A DNA stretch of 64,000 nt, from positions 81,699-145,698 of the forward strand of contig NZ_JAHKPM010000051.1 in NCBI RefSeq assembly GCF_018860525.1. The letters are read 5' to 3'. Shown here piece after piece: positions 1-8,847 of the stretch. The translations under genes and the position numbers were made by a program. The notes beneath the pieces are model-generated. The model was given only the letters and a program-made list of their open reading frames with translations, was not told the DNA's origin and searched no databases. Every line of letters begins with the position of its first letter. Position 1 is the first letter of the stretch. This stretch comes from Vibrio hepatarius. Lineage in GTDB: Bacteria > Pseudomonadota > Gammaproteobacteria > Enterobacterales > Vibrionaceae.

Positions 1-572
1 ACCCCCTTGATGTTGAAAGTGAATTTTCTTTAGAGCGCCTTTATGAATACGCATCTCATTCTAGAGTTATCGCAATTGGTGAGACAGGGCTAGACTATCA
101 TTATCAACCTGAAACCAAAATGTTACAAACGTTGCGGTTCGAGCAACATGTTGAACTGGCGGTTAAGTTAAATAAGCCTCTGATCATTCACACGAGGCAA
201 GCAAGGAAAGATACTTTAAATATTTTGCGTTCAGGGAGCGCAGAAAAATGTCGAGGTGTAATTCATTGCTTTACAGAAGATTTAGACTTTGCTCTAGCAG
301 CATTGGATCTCGGCTTTTATATCTCCATATCTGGTATTGTTACTTTTAAACAGGCTACAGACCTGAAAGAAGTAGTTAAAGCACTTCCATTGGAACGTTT
401 GTTAATTGAGACAGACTCACCTTATTTAGCTCCTGTGCCGCACCGAGGAAAACAAAACCAGCCTGCATATGTTGCCGATGTCGCTTCCTATATTGCCAAG
501 TTGAAGGGGCTTTCTTTATCTGAAGTTGGTTTTAAAACCAGCAATAATTTCAAGGATCTTTTTTTTAGATGA
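1..572 (+). CDS. ycfH: YcfH, TatD-family metal-dependent hydrolase (5' end outside window)
   Basis: The reading frame is open from base 3, so the gene enters the window from the left and lacks its N-terminus. About 189 residues remain of a protein that is about 265 residues in E. coli. Motifs IGETGLDYHYQPE, IIHTR, GVIHCFTED and ETDSPYLAPVPHRGK carry the His, Glu and Asp metal ligands of the TatD amidohydrolase-like TIM barrel. The match to E. coli YcfH is close, and YcfH also lies directly upstream of ptsG there. TatD-family members are metal-dependent deoxyribonucleases; the substrate of YcfH itself is not settled. Stop TGA is at 570-572. Confidence 0.93.
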   Translation, partial: PLDVESEFSLERLYEYASHSRVIAIGETGLDYHYQPETKMLQTLRFEQHVELAVKLNKPLIIHTRQARKDTLNILRSGSAEKCRGVIHCFTEDLDFALAALDLGFYISISGIVTFKQATDLKEVVKALPLERLLIETDSPYLAPVPHRGKQNQPAYVADVASYIAKLKGLSLSEVGFKTSNNFKDLFFR

Positions 573-1015
573 AAATAAAGATCTGAGCAATAAAAGTCAT
601 AAGTTTTAATGTTTTATGCTCTGGATCATCACTTGTTGATTAATTAATCTATTATACTAATGATGTTGAGCTAGCAGTATTGATTCTGTTGCAATGTAAA
701 TTTTCTTAATAAAATAACTATGGGCGTTATTTTATTTTCCCTGTAAAATTAATATTATCATTACTTAAGATCTTATAATTCAATAGGATAAGGCCATATT
801 TGTGATGAACACTTTGATTTTAGACTGTGATCTATCTATTAGTTTGGAACTTATTTTTGTAAGCAGCTAGAAAGTTTGTTTACCATCAATATATATTTAG
901 AGCCGGAAAATATACTGCAATATGTGGTTTCATTTTCCATGGGTGCTAACATTTAAGGCTGCGGGGGTGTGCCGTTAGAACCCAAGAATTCTTATAATTT
1001 TTCAGGAGCATATAT
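573..1015 (+). promoter_or_regulatory. ptsG upstream region, no gene
   Basis: This 443-base AT-rich stretch has no credible ORF and must hold the ptsG promoter. An inverted repeat with an 11-bp AT-rich stem lies at 708-718/726-736, placed where a ycfH terminator or a ptsG operator could be; it has no clean T-run. A second short palindrome (AAGAATTCTT) lies about 25 bases before ptsG. The ptsG ribosome-binding site AGGAG is at about 1003-1007. I could not identify a convincing CRP or Mlc operator here. Confidence 0.4.
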
Positions 1016-2512
1016 ATGTTTAAGAATCTTTTTGCTAACCTGCAAAAAGTGGGTAAAGCTCTGATGCTACCAGTATCAGTTTTACCTGTTGCGGGCATCC
1101 TACTTGGGGTTGGTGCAGCCAATCTTAGCTTTATCCCCGAGATTGTTTCAAATCTTATGGAACGAGCGGGTGGTTCTGTTTTTGACCAGATGGCGCTTCT
1201 ATTTGCGGTAGGTGTAGCGCTTGGTTTCACGAACAATGATGGTGTCGCTGGTTTAGCTGCAATAGTTGGCTATGGTATTATGACAGCTACGCTAGGAGCA
1301 CTTGCTCAGCTAGACGTTGAATCAGCTAAAGCGGCAGCTTTAGCGGCAGGTAATGTTTTAGATGATAATGCTGTAGGGCTGATATTGAAACGCTATGAGA
1401 CAGGCGTTCTTGGTGGCATTTTAGTCGGCGGTATAGCTGCGTGGTCTTTTAACCGTTTTTTCAAAATTCAGCTTCCAGAATACTTGGGCTTTTTTGCGGG
1501 TAAACGTGCCGTGCCAATTATTACTGGTTTCCTTGCCATTGCGCTAGCTTTGGGGCTGTCAATCATTTGGCCACCAGTTGCTGCCGTTATGCAGTCTTTC
1601 TCAGATTGGTCTGCACACCAAAACCCACAGGTCGCTTTTGGTATATATGGTATTGTTGAACGTTCTTTAATCCCATTTGGTTTACACCATGTTTGGAACG
1701 TTCCTTTCTTCTTTGAAGCTGGATCTTGTGTTAACGCGGCTGGTGAAGCTCAGAATGGTGTTCTTACTTGTTACTTGGTTGCAGATGATGCATCTCGTGC
1801 AGCTGGTAATGGTTTTGGCCAACTAGCTGGCGGCTACATGTTTAAGATGTTTGGTTTACCAGCAGCAGCAATCGCTATTGCTCATTCAGCTAAGCCTGAG
1901 AATCGCGCAAAGGTCATGGGCATCATGGCATCTGCTGCATTGACGTCATTTTTAACTGGTATAACAGAACCAATCGAATTTTCTTTCTTATTCGTTGCAC
2001 CTATTTTATACGGTATTCATGCTTTGCTAGCAGGTTCTGCATATGTTGTAGCTAATACACTCGGGTTTGTTCATGGTACATCTTTCTCACACGGTTTAAT
2101 TGATTTCCTTGTTTTATCCGGTAACTCTCAGAAAATTGGCCTAATGGTAGCGACAGGTATTGTCTACGCCGTTATCTACTATGTAGTTTTCCGAGTAGTG
2201 ATTAAAGCGCTTGACCTTAAAACACCTGGTCGTGAAGAAGAATCCGTTGAGGAAACAGTGACATCTAGTTCCGATCTTGCTGGTGAACTTGTCGAAGCGT
2301 TCGGCGGTAAGCAAAATATTACGGGTTTGGATGCATGTATTACTCGTTTACGTGTTGCGGTTGCAGACAGTGAAGCTGTTGACCAAGAAAAACTTAAACG
2401 TCTAGGAGCTGCTGGTGTTGTTGTTGTTGCTGGTGGGGTACAAGCAATATTCGGTACTAAATCAGATAACTTAAAAACAGAAATGGATGAGTGGATTCGT
2501 AACAACGGCTAA
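1016..2512 (+). CDS. ptsG: PTS glucose transporter subunit IIBC
   Basis: The 498-residue inner-membrane permease takes up glucose and phosphorylates it to glucose-6-phosphate, using phosphate from EIIA-Glc. The N-terminal IIC domain (about 1-390) has the PtsG hallmarks [39 protein letters not shown] and [12 protein letters not shown]. The C-terminal IIB domain (about 415-498) carries the phosphocysteine in [13 protein letters not shown]. It is near-collinear with E. coli PtsG (477 aa), with an insertion around residue 100 and after the HHVWN motif. A strong AGGAG site precedes the ATG. The position after ycfH is conserved. The likely repressor Mlc is encoded about 6 kb downstream. Confidence 0.97.
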   Translation: MFKNLFANLQKVGKALMLPVSVLPVAGILLGVGAANLSFIPEIVSNLMERAGGSVFDQMALLFAVGVALGFTNNDGVAGLAAIVGYGIMTATLGALAQLDVESAKAAALAAGNVLDDNAVGLILKRYETGVLGGILVGGIAAWSFNRFFKIQLPEYLGFFAGKRAVPIITGFLAIALALGLSIIWPPVAAVMQSFSDWSAHQNPQVAFGIYGIVERSLIPFGLHHVWNVPFFFEAGSCVNAAGEAQNGVLTCYLVADDASRAAGNGFGQLAGGYMFKMFGLPAAAIAIAHSAKPENRAKVMGIMASAALTSFLTGITEPIEFSFLFVAPILYGIHALLAGSAYVVANTLGFVHGTSFSHGLIDFLVLSGNSQKIGLMVATGIVYAVIYYVVFRVVIKALDLKTPGREEESVEETVTSSSDLAGELVEAFGGKQNITGLDACITRLRVAVADSEAVDQEKLKRLGAAGVVVVAGGVQAIFGTKSDNLKTEMDEWIRNNG

Positions 2513-2533
2513 TCCAGTGAACATTTGATATTT

Positions 2534-2559
2534 AAAGGAGGCATTAGCCTCCTTTTTTT
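2534..2559 (+). terminator. Rho-independent terminator of ptsG
   Basis: AAAGGAGGC and GCCTCCTTT form a 9-bp perfect stem around a 4-base loop (ATTA), running into seven Ts at 2553-2559. It lies 21 bases after the ptsG stop. Confidence 0.92.
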
Positions 2560-2673
2560 GTAGGGCCTGAATATAATTGTCTACTTTATCAATTTGTTTA
2601 ACTTTTGCCTGACATAAAATAGTCTCTTATCTGTAGATTTGAACGGTGTTTTATTAGTGTAGAGAGCATCGAA

Positions 2674-3099
2674 ATGAAAAAAAGTATCCTAGCAAGAGGA
2701 GTTCTAGGATTTGCCGCTTTGACCGCGAGCGCGACAGTTTTGGCTGAAGGTGAAGGGGCTCATCAGTGGTCTGCAGGTATGGCTTTCGATCAAGACTTGA
2801 GCGCTGTTGTTGAATTGGACAATAAATACCGCCTCACCTTGGGCAATGATGGTACAGCTTTCGATTACATCTTTGCCAGAGGGGAATTTGATGCTGATGT
2901 ACCTTTGACTTGGTATGTAGGCGCAGGTGCTTGGAGTGAGTGGGATCATGACGAGTTTGGAGCTCGAGTCCCCCTTGGTGTGAACTGGAACTTCCATAAA
3001 AACTGGGATATGTATGGACAAATTCACCCAGAACTGGACTTACATGGTGGTGCAGAGTTGCAGATAGGTGGAGCGCTTGGCGTTAAGTATACATTCTAG
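2674..3099 (+). CDS. Small outer-membrane beta-barrel protein, unknown function
   Basis: The 141-residue protein has a clear Sec signal peptide (MKKSILARGVLGFAALTASA...VLA, cleavage near residue 24). The mature part is rich in alternating aromatic and small residues and ends in KYTF, the terminal-Phe signature of outer-membrane barrels. It is too short for a porin channel; eight short strands would fit. It stands alone between the ptsG terminator and a second terminator, so it is probably monocistronic. I recognise the type as a conserved Vibrio hypothetical but know no function. Confidence 0.75.
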   Translation: MKKSILARGVLGFAALTASATVLAEGEGAHQWSAGMAFDQDLSAVVELDNKYRLTLGNDGTAFDYIFARGEFDADVPLTWYVGAGAWSEWDHDEFGARVPLGVNWNFHKNWDMYGQIHPELDLHGGAELQIGGALGVKYTF

Positions 3100-3107
3100 C
3101 TCCTTAC

Positions 3108-3139
3108 AAAAATGCCGGCACATCTATGCCGGCATTTTT
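3108..3139. terminator. Bidirectional terminator between barrel gene and NSS transporter operon
   Basis: AAAAATGCCGGCA and TGCCGGCATTTTT form a perfect 13-bp stem with a 6-base loop. A-run and T-run flank it, so it can end the + strand barrel gene (stop 3099) and the - strand transporter operon (last stop 3155). Confidence 0.9.
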
Positions 3140-3154
3140 AATCGAGAAGGAGAC

Positions 3155-3256
3155 TTATTCTGCTTTCTTATTCATTGCTCTTATCATGCAAATAGCGGCG
3201 CCGCCCCAAGTAAGTCCCAGCCCTAGCACCATCATTACAATTGCTCCAGTGGTCAT
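3155..3256 (-). CDS. MetS-like NSS transporter small subunit (33 aa)
   Basis: This short gene encodes MTTGAIVMMVLGLGLTWGG followed by AAICMIRAMNKKAE, one transmembrane helix with a positively charged C-terminus. It matches the MetS-type small subunit that accompanies methionine/alanine NSS importers such as Corynebacterium MetPS. Its ATG (3256-3254) overlaps the TGA of the large subunit (3255-3253) as ATGA, so translation is coupled and the products probably work together in the inner membrane. It was found by reading the strand; it is short but context and sequence both support it. Confidence 0.85.
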   Translation of the reverse strand: MTTGAIVMMVLGLGLTWGGAAICMIRAMNKKAE

Positions 3257-4719
3257 AGTGATTCCTCGTGTTTACTCGTTGTATTAATTAGAATGCCAGT
3301 GACAAATAGTGCTGCTATCATTGCCCAGCCTAAAGTTAGATCGTAGTCACCATAACCTTCAGTCAATAAGGTATGTAGCTTGGTCGCTAGAATAATGGCC
3401 AGCATTATTGGCGTAATAAACTTAAGGCAAATGATAAACCAAGATCCTATTGAAAAATCTGATGTGTCATTGGCGTATTGGCGTACGTCAGCTACTTTAT
3501 TTAACAGCCATGCCATCAATATAATCTCTACAAATCCACCAGCCATAATTCCGACATTGTTGGCAAAGTGGTCAACCAAATCGAGTAGAAGCAGCCCGCC
3601 ATTGGTTGCAAAGGCCATTGATACAATGACACCCACACCGATAACTACGGTTGCAGCTTTTCTACGGCTCCAGTTTAACTTATCCATGATTGCGGAAGTG
3701 ACCGCTTCCATAATTGAGATATGGGAGCTTAGTCCAGCGACAACAAGAGCAAAGAAAAATAGGGGCCCTAAAATGTAGGGGGCAGGTAGCAGGTTGATTG
3801 CTGCGGGTAGAGTCACAAACGCTAGTCCAACTCCTGCTGAAACGACATCATTTAGAGGTTTTCCTTGCTCAAAGGCCATGTAGCCCAATACAGAAAAGAT
3901 CATAATTCCGGCTAAAATTGAGAATCCACAGTTAATGAGGACAGTCATAAAGGCATTGTTAGTGATATCTGACTTTTCAGGTAAGTAACTTGAATAGGCG
4001 AGCATGATTGCAAATCCGATACTCAGAGTAAAGAATATCTGCCCATAAGCTGCAGCCCAAACTTTGACGTCCAAAATTTTGCTAAAGTCAGGCTCAAACA
4101 TATAGTTAATGCCATTTAATGCACCTGGAAGAAAAACCATTCTAGCTATCAGTAATATGACCATGATGAACAGTATTGGCATCATGATTTTTGAAGCGCG
4201 TTCTATACCAGCTTTTACACCTCCAACAATAGCTGCATATGTGATTGCCCAAGCGATGAGCATAGCAGCGGCTATTTTCCACTGAATATCGCCCAGATTG
4301 GTTGGAGAGTTATCACCTAGTGCTAAGTACTCCTTAAAAAAGAAAGCATTTGTGTCAGTGCCCCAGCTTTGTTTGAAAGACATACCAAAGTAAGAAATTG
4401 CCCAACCAATAACGGCTACGTAGTATACGGCGATGATGGCGGCTACTCCCACTTGAAACCATCCAAGCCATTCAAACTTTGAGTGGATTTTTGCAAGGGT
4501 TCTAGGGGCACTTCCCCGATATTTTTGCCCCATACTGAACTCGAGGATCATGAAAGGTATACCTGCGGTGAGCATGGCAAAAAGATAAGGAATAAAGAAA
4601 GCGCCACCACCATTATCATAGGCCATGTATGGAAAACGCCATATGTTTCCTAACCCGATTGCTGACCCAACTGCAGCTAAAATAAAGCCTGCTCTGGATC
4701 CCCATTGTTCTCTTTGCAT
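3253..4719 (-). CDS. Sodium-dependent NSS-family amino-acid transporter, large subunit
   Basis: About 488 residues and some 12 membrane helices. The N-terminus REQWGSRAGFILAAVGSAIG with GLGNIWRFPY is the helix-1 sodium and substrate site of the neurotransmitter:sodium symporter family (LeuT fold). Pairing with a MetS-like small subunit points to import of methionine, alanine or similar neutral amino acids. The frame is open further upstream to 4755, but the ATG at 4719 is preferred: it has a CAGGAG site eight bases upstream and begins just before the conserved N-terminus. The exact substrate cannot be read from the sequence. Confidence 0.9.
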   Translation of the reverse strand: MQREQWGSRAGFILAAVGSAIGLGNIWRFPYMAYDNGGGAFFIPYLFAMLTAGIPFMILEFSMGQKYRGSAPRTLAKIHSKFEWLGWFQVGVAAIIAVYYVAVIGWAISYFGMSFKQSWGTDTNAFFFKEYLALGDNSPTNLGDIQWKIAAAMLIAWAITYAAIVGGVKAGIERASKIMMPILFIMVILLIARMVFLPGALNGINYMFEPDFSKILDVKVWAAAYGQIFFTLSIGFAIMLAYSSYLPEKSDITNNAFMTVLINCGFSILAGIMIFSVLGYMAFEQGKPLNDVVSAGVGLAFVTLPAAINLLPAPYILGPLFFFALVVAGLSSHISIMEAVTSAIMDKLNWSRRKAATVVIGVGVIVSMAFATNGGLLLLDLVDHFANNVGIMAGGFVEIILMAWLLNKVADVRQYANDTSDFSIGSWFIICLKFITPIMLAIILATKLHTLLTEGYGDYDLTLGWAMIAALFVTGILINTTSKHEESL

Positions 4720-5125
4720 ATAGGACTCCTGTAAACCCATATTTATGAGTAACATGATTTGAAACTAAGTGCTTAAGCTGAACGTTAGCTTATTTAACTC
4801 TAGTGCAAAAAGTAGATATACCCCAATTGGTATTATTTTAGGTAATGAATCAACTTTTAATAGATAATAAGTTGGTCTTTTGCACTGTAAAAATCATACT
4901 ATCTTAGGGTTTTATGTTGATTTTATTAGTGTGTGTTTGCAAAGGCTGAAATAATAAGCTGTATGCAATAAAAAGACTAACTACTAAAATGATTTAACGC
5001 AATAGATTCATTGCGTAAAAAAATAACTTAATATCTTGTAGTTAACTTTGCGTAGGTGTTTTTAGTCGCCAAGTTCGGATCCAGAGTCCTATCCCACCGT
5101 GAAAGCTGTTTGGGGGAACAAAGGA
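4720..5125. promoter_or_regulatory. Transporter promoter region with inverted repeats
   Basis: About 400 bases without a gene, upstream of the NSS transporter and downstream of the barrel gene at 5126. It contains a 9-bp inverted repeat AGTGCAAAA (4802-4810)/TTTTGCACT (4878-4886), within it CAACTT/AAGTTG (4851-4856/4869-4874) and CCAATTGG (4823-4830), and further left a palindrome ACGCAAT-N6-ATTGCGT (4997-5016). None matches an operator I can name. Confidence 0.35.
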
Positions 5126-5719
5126 TCAGAAGCTCCAAGTTAATCCTAAGTTGGCTGAAAATTGGTTCATCCAGTCTGTTTTAAATTTTATGATACAGCT
5201 ATCAGACTCTGAAGTGGATAAGTTACATATGCCGCTGGAGTTGTTATCCACTACAGTTCCAAGCCAGCGAAGCTGTGTATTTAGTGCAAGGTGGTCATAC
5301 AAACGGTATTCAAACCCTCCTAAAATACTTGCAGAAAACCCCAGCTCATCATCTACCCAGTCAGCATCTATATATGATGCTCCCAAGCCAATCCCGAGAT
5401 AAAATGAGATGTTGTCTTCAGCAGGGTAGTAGATGCTACTTTGGAATTGAAGATAATGCATAGTTGAATCGACGTTGATAGAGTCAACGCTAGTGTCTTG
5501 ATTAGAATAGAAAACCCCAACCCTTCCTTCGTTTAAGCTTATCTCGCCGGTGATGGCATAACTTTCAGAGCCCTGTAAATCATAGGCTTGTTCATTTTGA
5601 GCAACAACCTTTCCACCGCCAGAATAGCCAACCCAAGGAGTAAGATAGACATCTGCTGAAATAGGTATGGATACAGACAAAAATAGAGTGGCGAGAGAGT
5701 ACCGAGTCTTGTTGACCAT
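5126..5719 (-). CDS. Outer-membrane beta-barrel protein, unknown function
   Basis: The 197-residue protein has an N-terminal signal peptide (cleavage probably near SADV, residue 22-23), alternating strand-like segments and a terminal SANLGLTWSF ending in Phe, as in eight-stranded outer-membrane barrels. The segment GIGLGASYIDADW resembles a strand of the OmpW/OmpA-like barrel families, but no diagnostic motif is present. The start ATG at 5719 has an AAGGA site about eight bases upstream. It is transcribed alone. Specific role unknown. Confidence 0.7.
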   Translation of the reverse strand: MVNKTRYSLATLFLSVSIPISADVYLTPWVGYSGGGKVVAQNEQAYDLQGSESYAITGEISLNEGRVGVFYSNQDTSVDSINVDSTMHYLQFQSSIYYPAEDNISFYLGIGLGASYIDADWVDDELGFSASILGGFEYRLYDHLALNTQLRWLGTVVDNNSSGICNLSTSESDSCIIKFKTDWMNQFSANLGLTWSF

Positions 5720-5852
5720 ATCAGCAGTCCTTTAGCGCAGGTTGGTTTTGTAATTGTGATACTAACGTCATAACTACGCACAAAAAAAGGGGAATATTTG
5801 AAGATACCTCACAAGGGTGTTATTACTTTGTTACATGACATAGGAGGTTCTA

Positions 5853-5945
5853 GTGGAGAGCGAGTTAAAATATGCGCTAGTGATCACGGTAATTGTTTTT
5901 ACTGTGCTTATCAGCTTCGGCTTGGTCGCGATTACTTCTGTTTAG
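5853..5945 (+). CDS. ynhF: YnhF-family small membrane protein (30 aa, GTG start)
   Basis: Reading from GTG 5853 gives VESELKYALVITVIVFTVLI followed by SFGLVAITSV, one transmembrane helix. It closely resembles E. coli YnhF (29 aa, starting MSTDLKFSLVTTIIV), a small inner-membrane protein. A perfect AGGAGG site lies five bases before the GTG. It ends nine bases before the patatin gene, so the two are probably co-transcribed. Function of the family is not known. Confidence 0.8.
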   Translation: MESELKYALVITVIVFTVLISFGLVAITSV

Positions 5946-5954
5946 GTTAATCTT

Positions 5955-7109
5955 ATGCACAACAGCGGCGTAGTTACGAGTGCGGCTATTGAACTGGATA
6001 CCCATCGTCTGGCGAAATATACGGGAGGAAAAACCGCTCTCGTTGCTCAAGGAGGCGGTCAGCGTGGCATCTTTACTTCTGGTGTGCTTGACGCTTTTCT
6101 TTTGTCTAACTTTGATCCATTCGATGTCTTTTATGGTACCTCGGCCGGTGCACTTAATTTGTGTGGATTTCTATGTCGCCAGAGAGGGATAGGCCGTGCT
6201 TTCATTCTAGACCTAACAACAGACCCTAAGTTTTTCAATTTATTCCGCTATATCAGACGCAAGCAGCACCTTGGAATCGATTGGGCAGTCGATAAAATAA
6301 GCGATTATCCGTATAAGTTAGATATTGATATGGGTAGAAAAATATTGAAGGATAGAAAAGCTTTTGCGGCTGTAACTGATACCAGTCGCTTATTTGATCA
6401 CTATCTACCCATGCTTGAACAAGATTGGAGAAAGGTCATGATCGCAACATGTGCCATTCCTAGGTTATATAATCAAGCCGTTCAGTTTGAGCATGGAGTA
6501 TATGTCGATGGTGGTGTGTCAGCGTCTATCCCAGTGCAAGAGGCGTGGCGTAAAGAGGCACGTTGCATTATCGTAATAAGAACAGAAGGCGAAGATTTAG
6601 AAACCGAAATTGAAGAAGAAATGCAAGGTAATAATATTCAATGGTACCGTGGCTCATTTAATAATATTCAAGATCGTTGGCAACAAAAATTAGCAAGTTG
6701 GAAGGATGATTGGGCAAGTTTCTTTACCGAGCAATTGCAGCGTTCCAAGGAAGAAAAGCTAAGGCACATTCAACTTGAAGCGCTTAATGGTGGGAGGTGG
6801 TTGTTTGGTGCAGAGGATATCTATCGGTTAAGTTATTTACTGGGCGAGAAATTTGATTCGGGATTAGCAGATATGCTAATGGTTCATTATCAAACTTACT
6901 CTCTCACTCAAGATTTTTTACACAATCCCCCAGATGACTGTTTTATTGTTCAAATTAAGCCAGAAAAACCGCTTTTATCTAGCTCTTTAATGAGTGAGAG
7001 AGGAGCTTTATTACACGACTATCAGCTGGGGCTTGATGCAGGTTTTCGCTTCGTTGAGATGTTTTCCTCAGTATCCACTAAAACGCCTCCCAAGTTTTAT
7101 CAAGGTTAG
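5955..7109 (+). CDS. Patatin-like phospholipase (YjjU-type)
   Basis: The 384-residue protein carries the patatin catalytic set: oxyanion-hole glycines in QGGGQRGIFTSGVLDAF (about 32-48), nucleophile serine in GTSAG (about 62-66) and the dyad aspartate in DGGVS (about 184-188). Length and motif spacing fit YjjU-like bacterial patatins, predicted lipid acyl hydrolases. No signal peptide is evident, so the enzyme is probably cytoplasmic or membrane-peripheral. It converges on pykA with only six bases between stops. Lipid substrate unknown. Confidence 0.88.
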   Translation: MHNSGVVTSAAIELDTHRLAKYTGGKTALVAQGGGQRGIFTSGVLDAFLLSNFDPFDVFYGTSAGALNLCGFLCRQRGIGRAFILDLTTDPKFFNLFRYIRRKQHLGIDWAVDKISDYPYKLDIDMGRKILKDRKAFAAVTDTSRLFDHYLPMLEQDWRKVMIATCAIPRLYNQAVQFEHGVYVDGGVSASIPVQEAWRKEARCIIVIRTEGEDLETEIEEEMQGNNIQWYRGSFNNIQDRWQQKLASWKDDWASFFTEQLQRSKEEKLRHIQLEALNGGRWLFGAEDIYRLSYLLGEKFDSGLADMLMVHYQTYSLTQDFLHNPPDDCFIVQIKPEKPLLSSSLMSERGALLHDYQLGLDAGFRFVEMFSSVSTKTPPKFYQG

Positions 7110-7115
7110 CTATAC

Positions 7116-8558
7116 CTAAACTGAGAGTACTCGCATACAGTTAGTTGAGCCGACAACATCCATAACGTCGCCTAGTGTGATAATGACGAGATCACCATCG
7201 TGCAGAAGTCCTTTCTCTTTAAGGCACTGAACAGCATCTTTGGCGGTTGATAGACCTGAGTCACTTGTCGAGTCAAAGTAAACTGGGGTCACACCACGGT
7301 ACAGTGCAGTATGGTTAAGTGTTCTTTCATTACGTGAAAGTGCGAAGATGGGCAAACCTGAGCTTAGCCTAGAGATCATAAGCGCAGTTCGTCCTGACTC
7401 TGTCAGCGTAATAATTCCTTTAACCCCTTTTAAATGATTAGCGGCAAACATGGTCGACATGGCGAGTGTCTCTTCACTAGTTTCGAAAACAGTATTCATT
7501 CTGTATGTCGAGCGGTTTATAGCTGACATTTTCTCAGCGCCTAAGCATACTTCGGCCATTGAACGAACGGTTTCAAGGGGATACTTGCCTGCGGCAGTTT
7601 CACCCGATAGCATTACGGCATCGGTTCCATCTAATACTGCATTTGCAACATCCATGACCTCTGCTCGCGTTGGCATCGGGTTTTCAATCATAGATTCCAT
7701 CATTTGTGTTGCTGTAATAACCGCGCGGTTAAGGCTTCTTGCTCTTCGGATTAATTGTTTTTGCACACCAATTAACTCTGGGTCACCAATCTCTACTCCT
7801 AAATCTCCACGGGCTACCATAACGGCATCTGAAGCAAGAATTATTTCATCGATATTCTCCTCTGTTTCTACAGTCTCTGCACGTTCTACCTTTGCTACGA
7901 GTTTTGCTTCTAGGCCTGCATCACGAGCTAAACGCCTCGCATGCTCCATATCTTCACCATTTCTTGGGAAGGAAACAGCTAAATAATCAACATTAATTTG
8001 GGCTGCTGTTTTAATGTCATTTTTGTCTTTTTCTGTCAAAGCATCAGCAGATAGACCTCCCCCTTTCTTATTGATACCTTTATTGTTTGATAATGGCCCC
8101 CCTACAACGACCTTGGTGGTAACTTGGTTACCAGAGACCTTGGTCACTTTGAGTTGAACTCGACCATCATCAAGTAACAATAAGTCATCTGTGGTAACAT
8201 CTTGTGGTAGCTCTTTGTAATCTAGCCCCACGGCGTTTTGATCTCCTTGGCCTTGTGGAAGGTCACTATCAAGTACAAAAGTATCGCCAACAGAGAGCTG
8301 GATTTTATTATCTTTAAAAGTTGAAACGCGTATTTTAGGCCCTTGTAAATCACCCAAAATTGCTACATGAGTTCCATATTTAGCGGCAATATTCCGTATT
8401 TGCGTTGCTCTTTGGACATGATCTTCAGCAGAACCATGAGAGAAGTTCATTCTAACAACATTGGCGCCAGCTTTAATAATTGCATCGAGCATACCTTCTT
8501 TGTCGGTAGAGGGGCCTAATGTGGTGACTATTTTTGTTCTTCTTTGAATACAGGTCAT
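7116..8558 (-). CDS. pykA: Pyruvate kinase II (PykA type)
   Basis: The enzyme converts phosphoenolpyruvate and ADP to pyruvate and [27 protein letters not shown], the catalytic-Lys stretch [29 protein letters not shown], the metal-binding [17 protein letters not shown] and [11 protein letters not shown] are all intact. It is collinear with E. coli PykA rather than PykF. Starting at ATG 8558 gives 480 residues, the E. coli length, with an AAGGA site seven bases upstream; an upstream in-frame GTG at 8576 is less likely. It is divergent from mlc, a glycolysis-related pairing. Confidence 0.96.
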   Translation of the reverse strand: MTCIQRRTKIVTTLGPSTDKEGMLDAIIKAGANVVRMNFSHGSAEDHVQRATQIRNIAAKYGTHVAILGDLQGPKIRVSTFKDNKIQLSVGDTFVLDSDLPQGQGDQNAVGLDYKELPQDVTTDDLLLLDDGRVQLKVTKVSGNQVTTKVVVGGPLSNNKGINKKGGGLSADALTEKDKNDIKTAAQINVDYLAVSFPRNGEDMEHARRLARDAGLEAKLVAKVERAETVETEENIDEIILASDAVMVARGDLGVEIGDPELIGVQKQLIRRARSLNRAVITATQMMESMIENPMPTRAEVMDVANAVLDGTDAVMLSGETAAGKYPLETVRSMAEVCLGAEKMSAINRSTYRMNTVFETSEETLAMSTMFAANHLKGVKGIITLTESGRTALMISRLSSGLPIFALSRNERTLNHTALYRGVTPVYFDSTSDSGLSTAKDAVQCLKEKGLLHDGDLVIITLGDVMDVVGSTNCMRVLSV

Positions 8559-8796
8559 GATTCGTTCCTTGATCACACTGAGAGCAAAACTTACTCGTTG
8601 TAAGCCTCAATTAAGTATATGCAAAATACTGAGTTATGAGATATTTAGGGAAAAAAATCTTCTAATTTGCACATATTTATTGATGCGAAAAAATATAGTG
8701 TTAAATGTTGGATTTGTTTAGTAATTTGATGAAACGCTCAAACAACCATCTTTATACGTGATGCTTGTCACGGCAATTTATCAAAGTCCTTCACAA

Positions 8797-8812
8797 TTAC
8801 TTCGCAAAGTAA
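8797..8812. promoter_or_regulatory. Candidate operator upstream of mlc
   Basis: TTACTT-CGCA-AAGTAA is a perfect 6-4-6 palindrome 35 bases before the mlc start. A CG-centred, T-rich/A-rich palindrome is the general shape of Mlc operators, and E. coli mlc is autoregulated, so an autoregulatory site is a reasonable inference. The exact match to the consensus was not tested. Confidence 0.35.
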
Positions 8813-8847
8813 AAAAATTGCGATGTTGTTGATATTCGGAGCATGCT

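Noticed and set aside
801..845. Two TGTGA half-sites (801-805 and 826-830) as CRP sites for ptsG
   Set aside because: Neither has a matching TCACA arm at the correct distance, so they are not better than chance.
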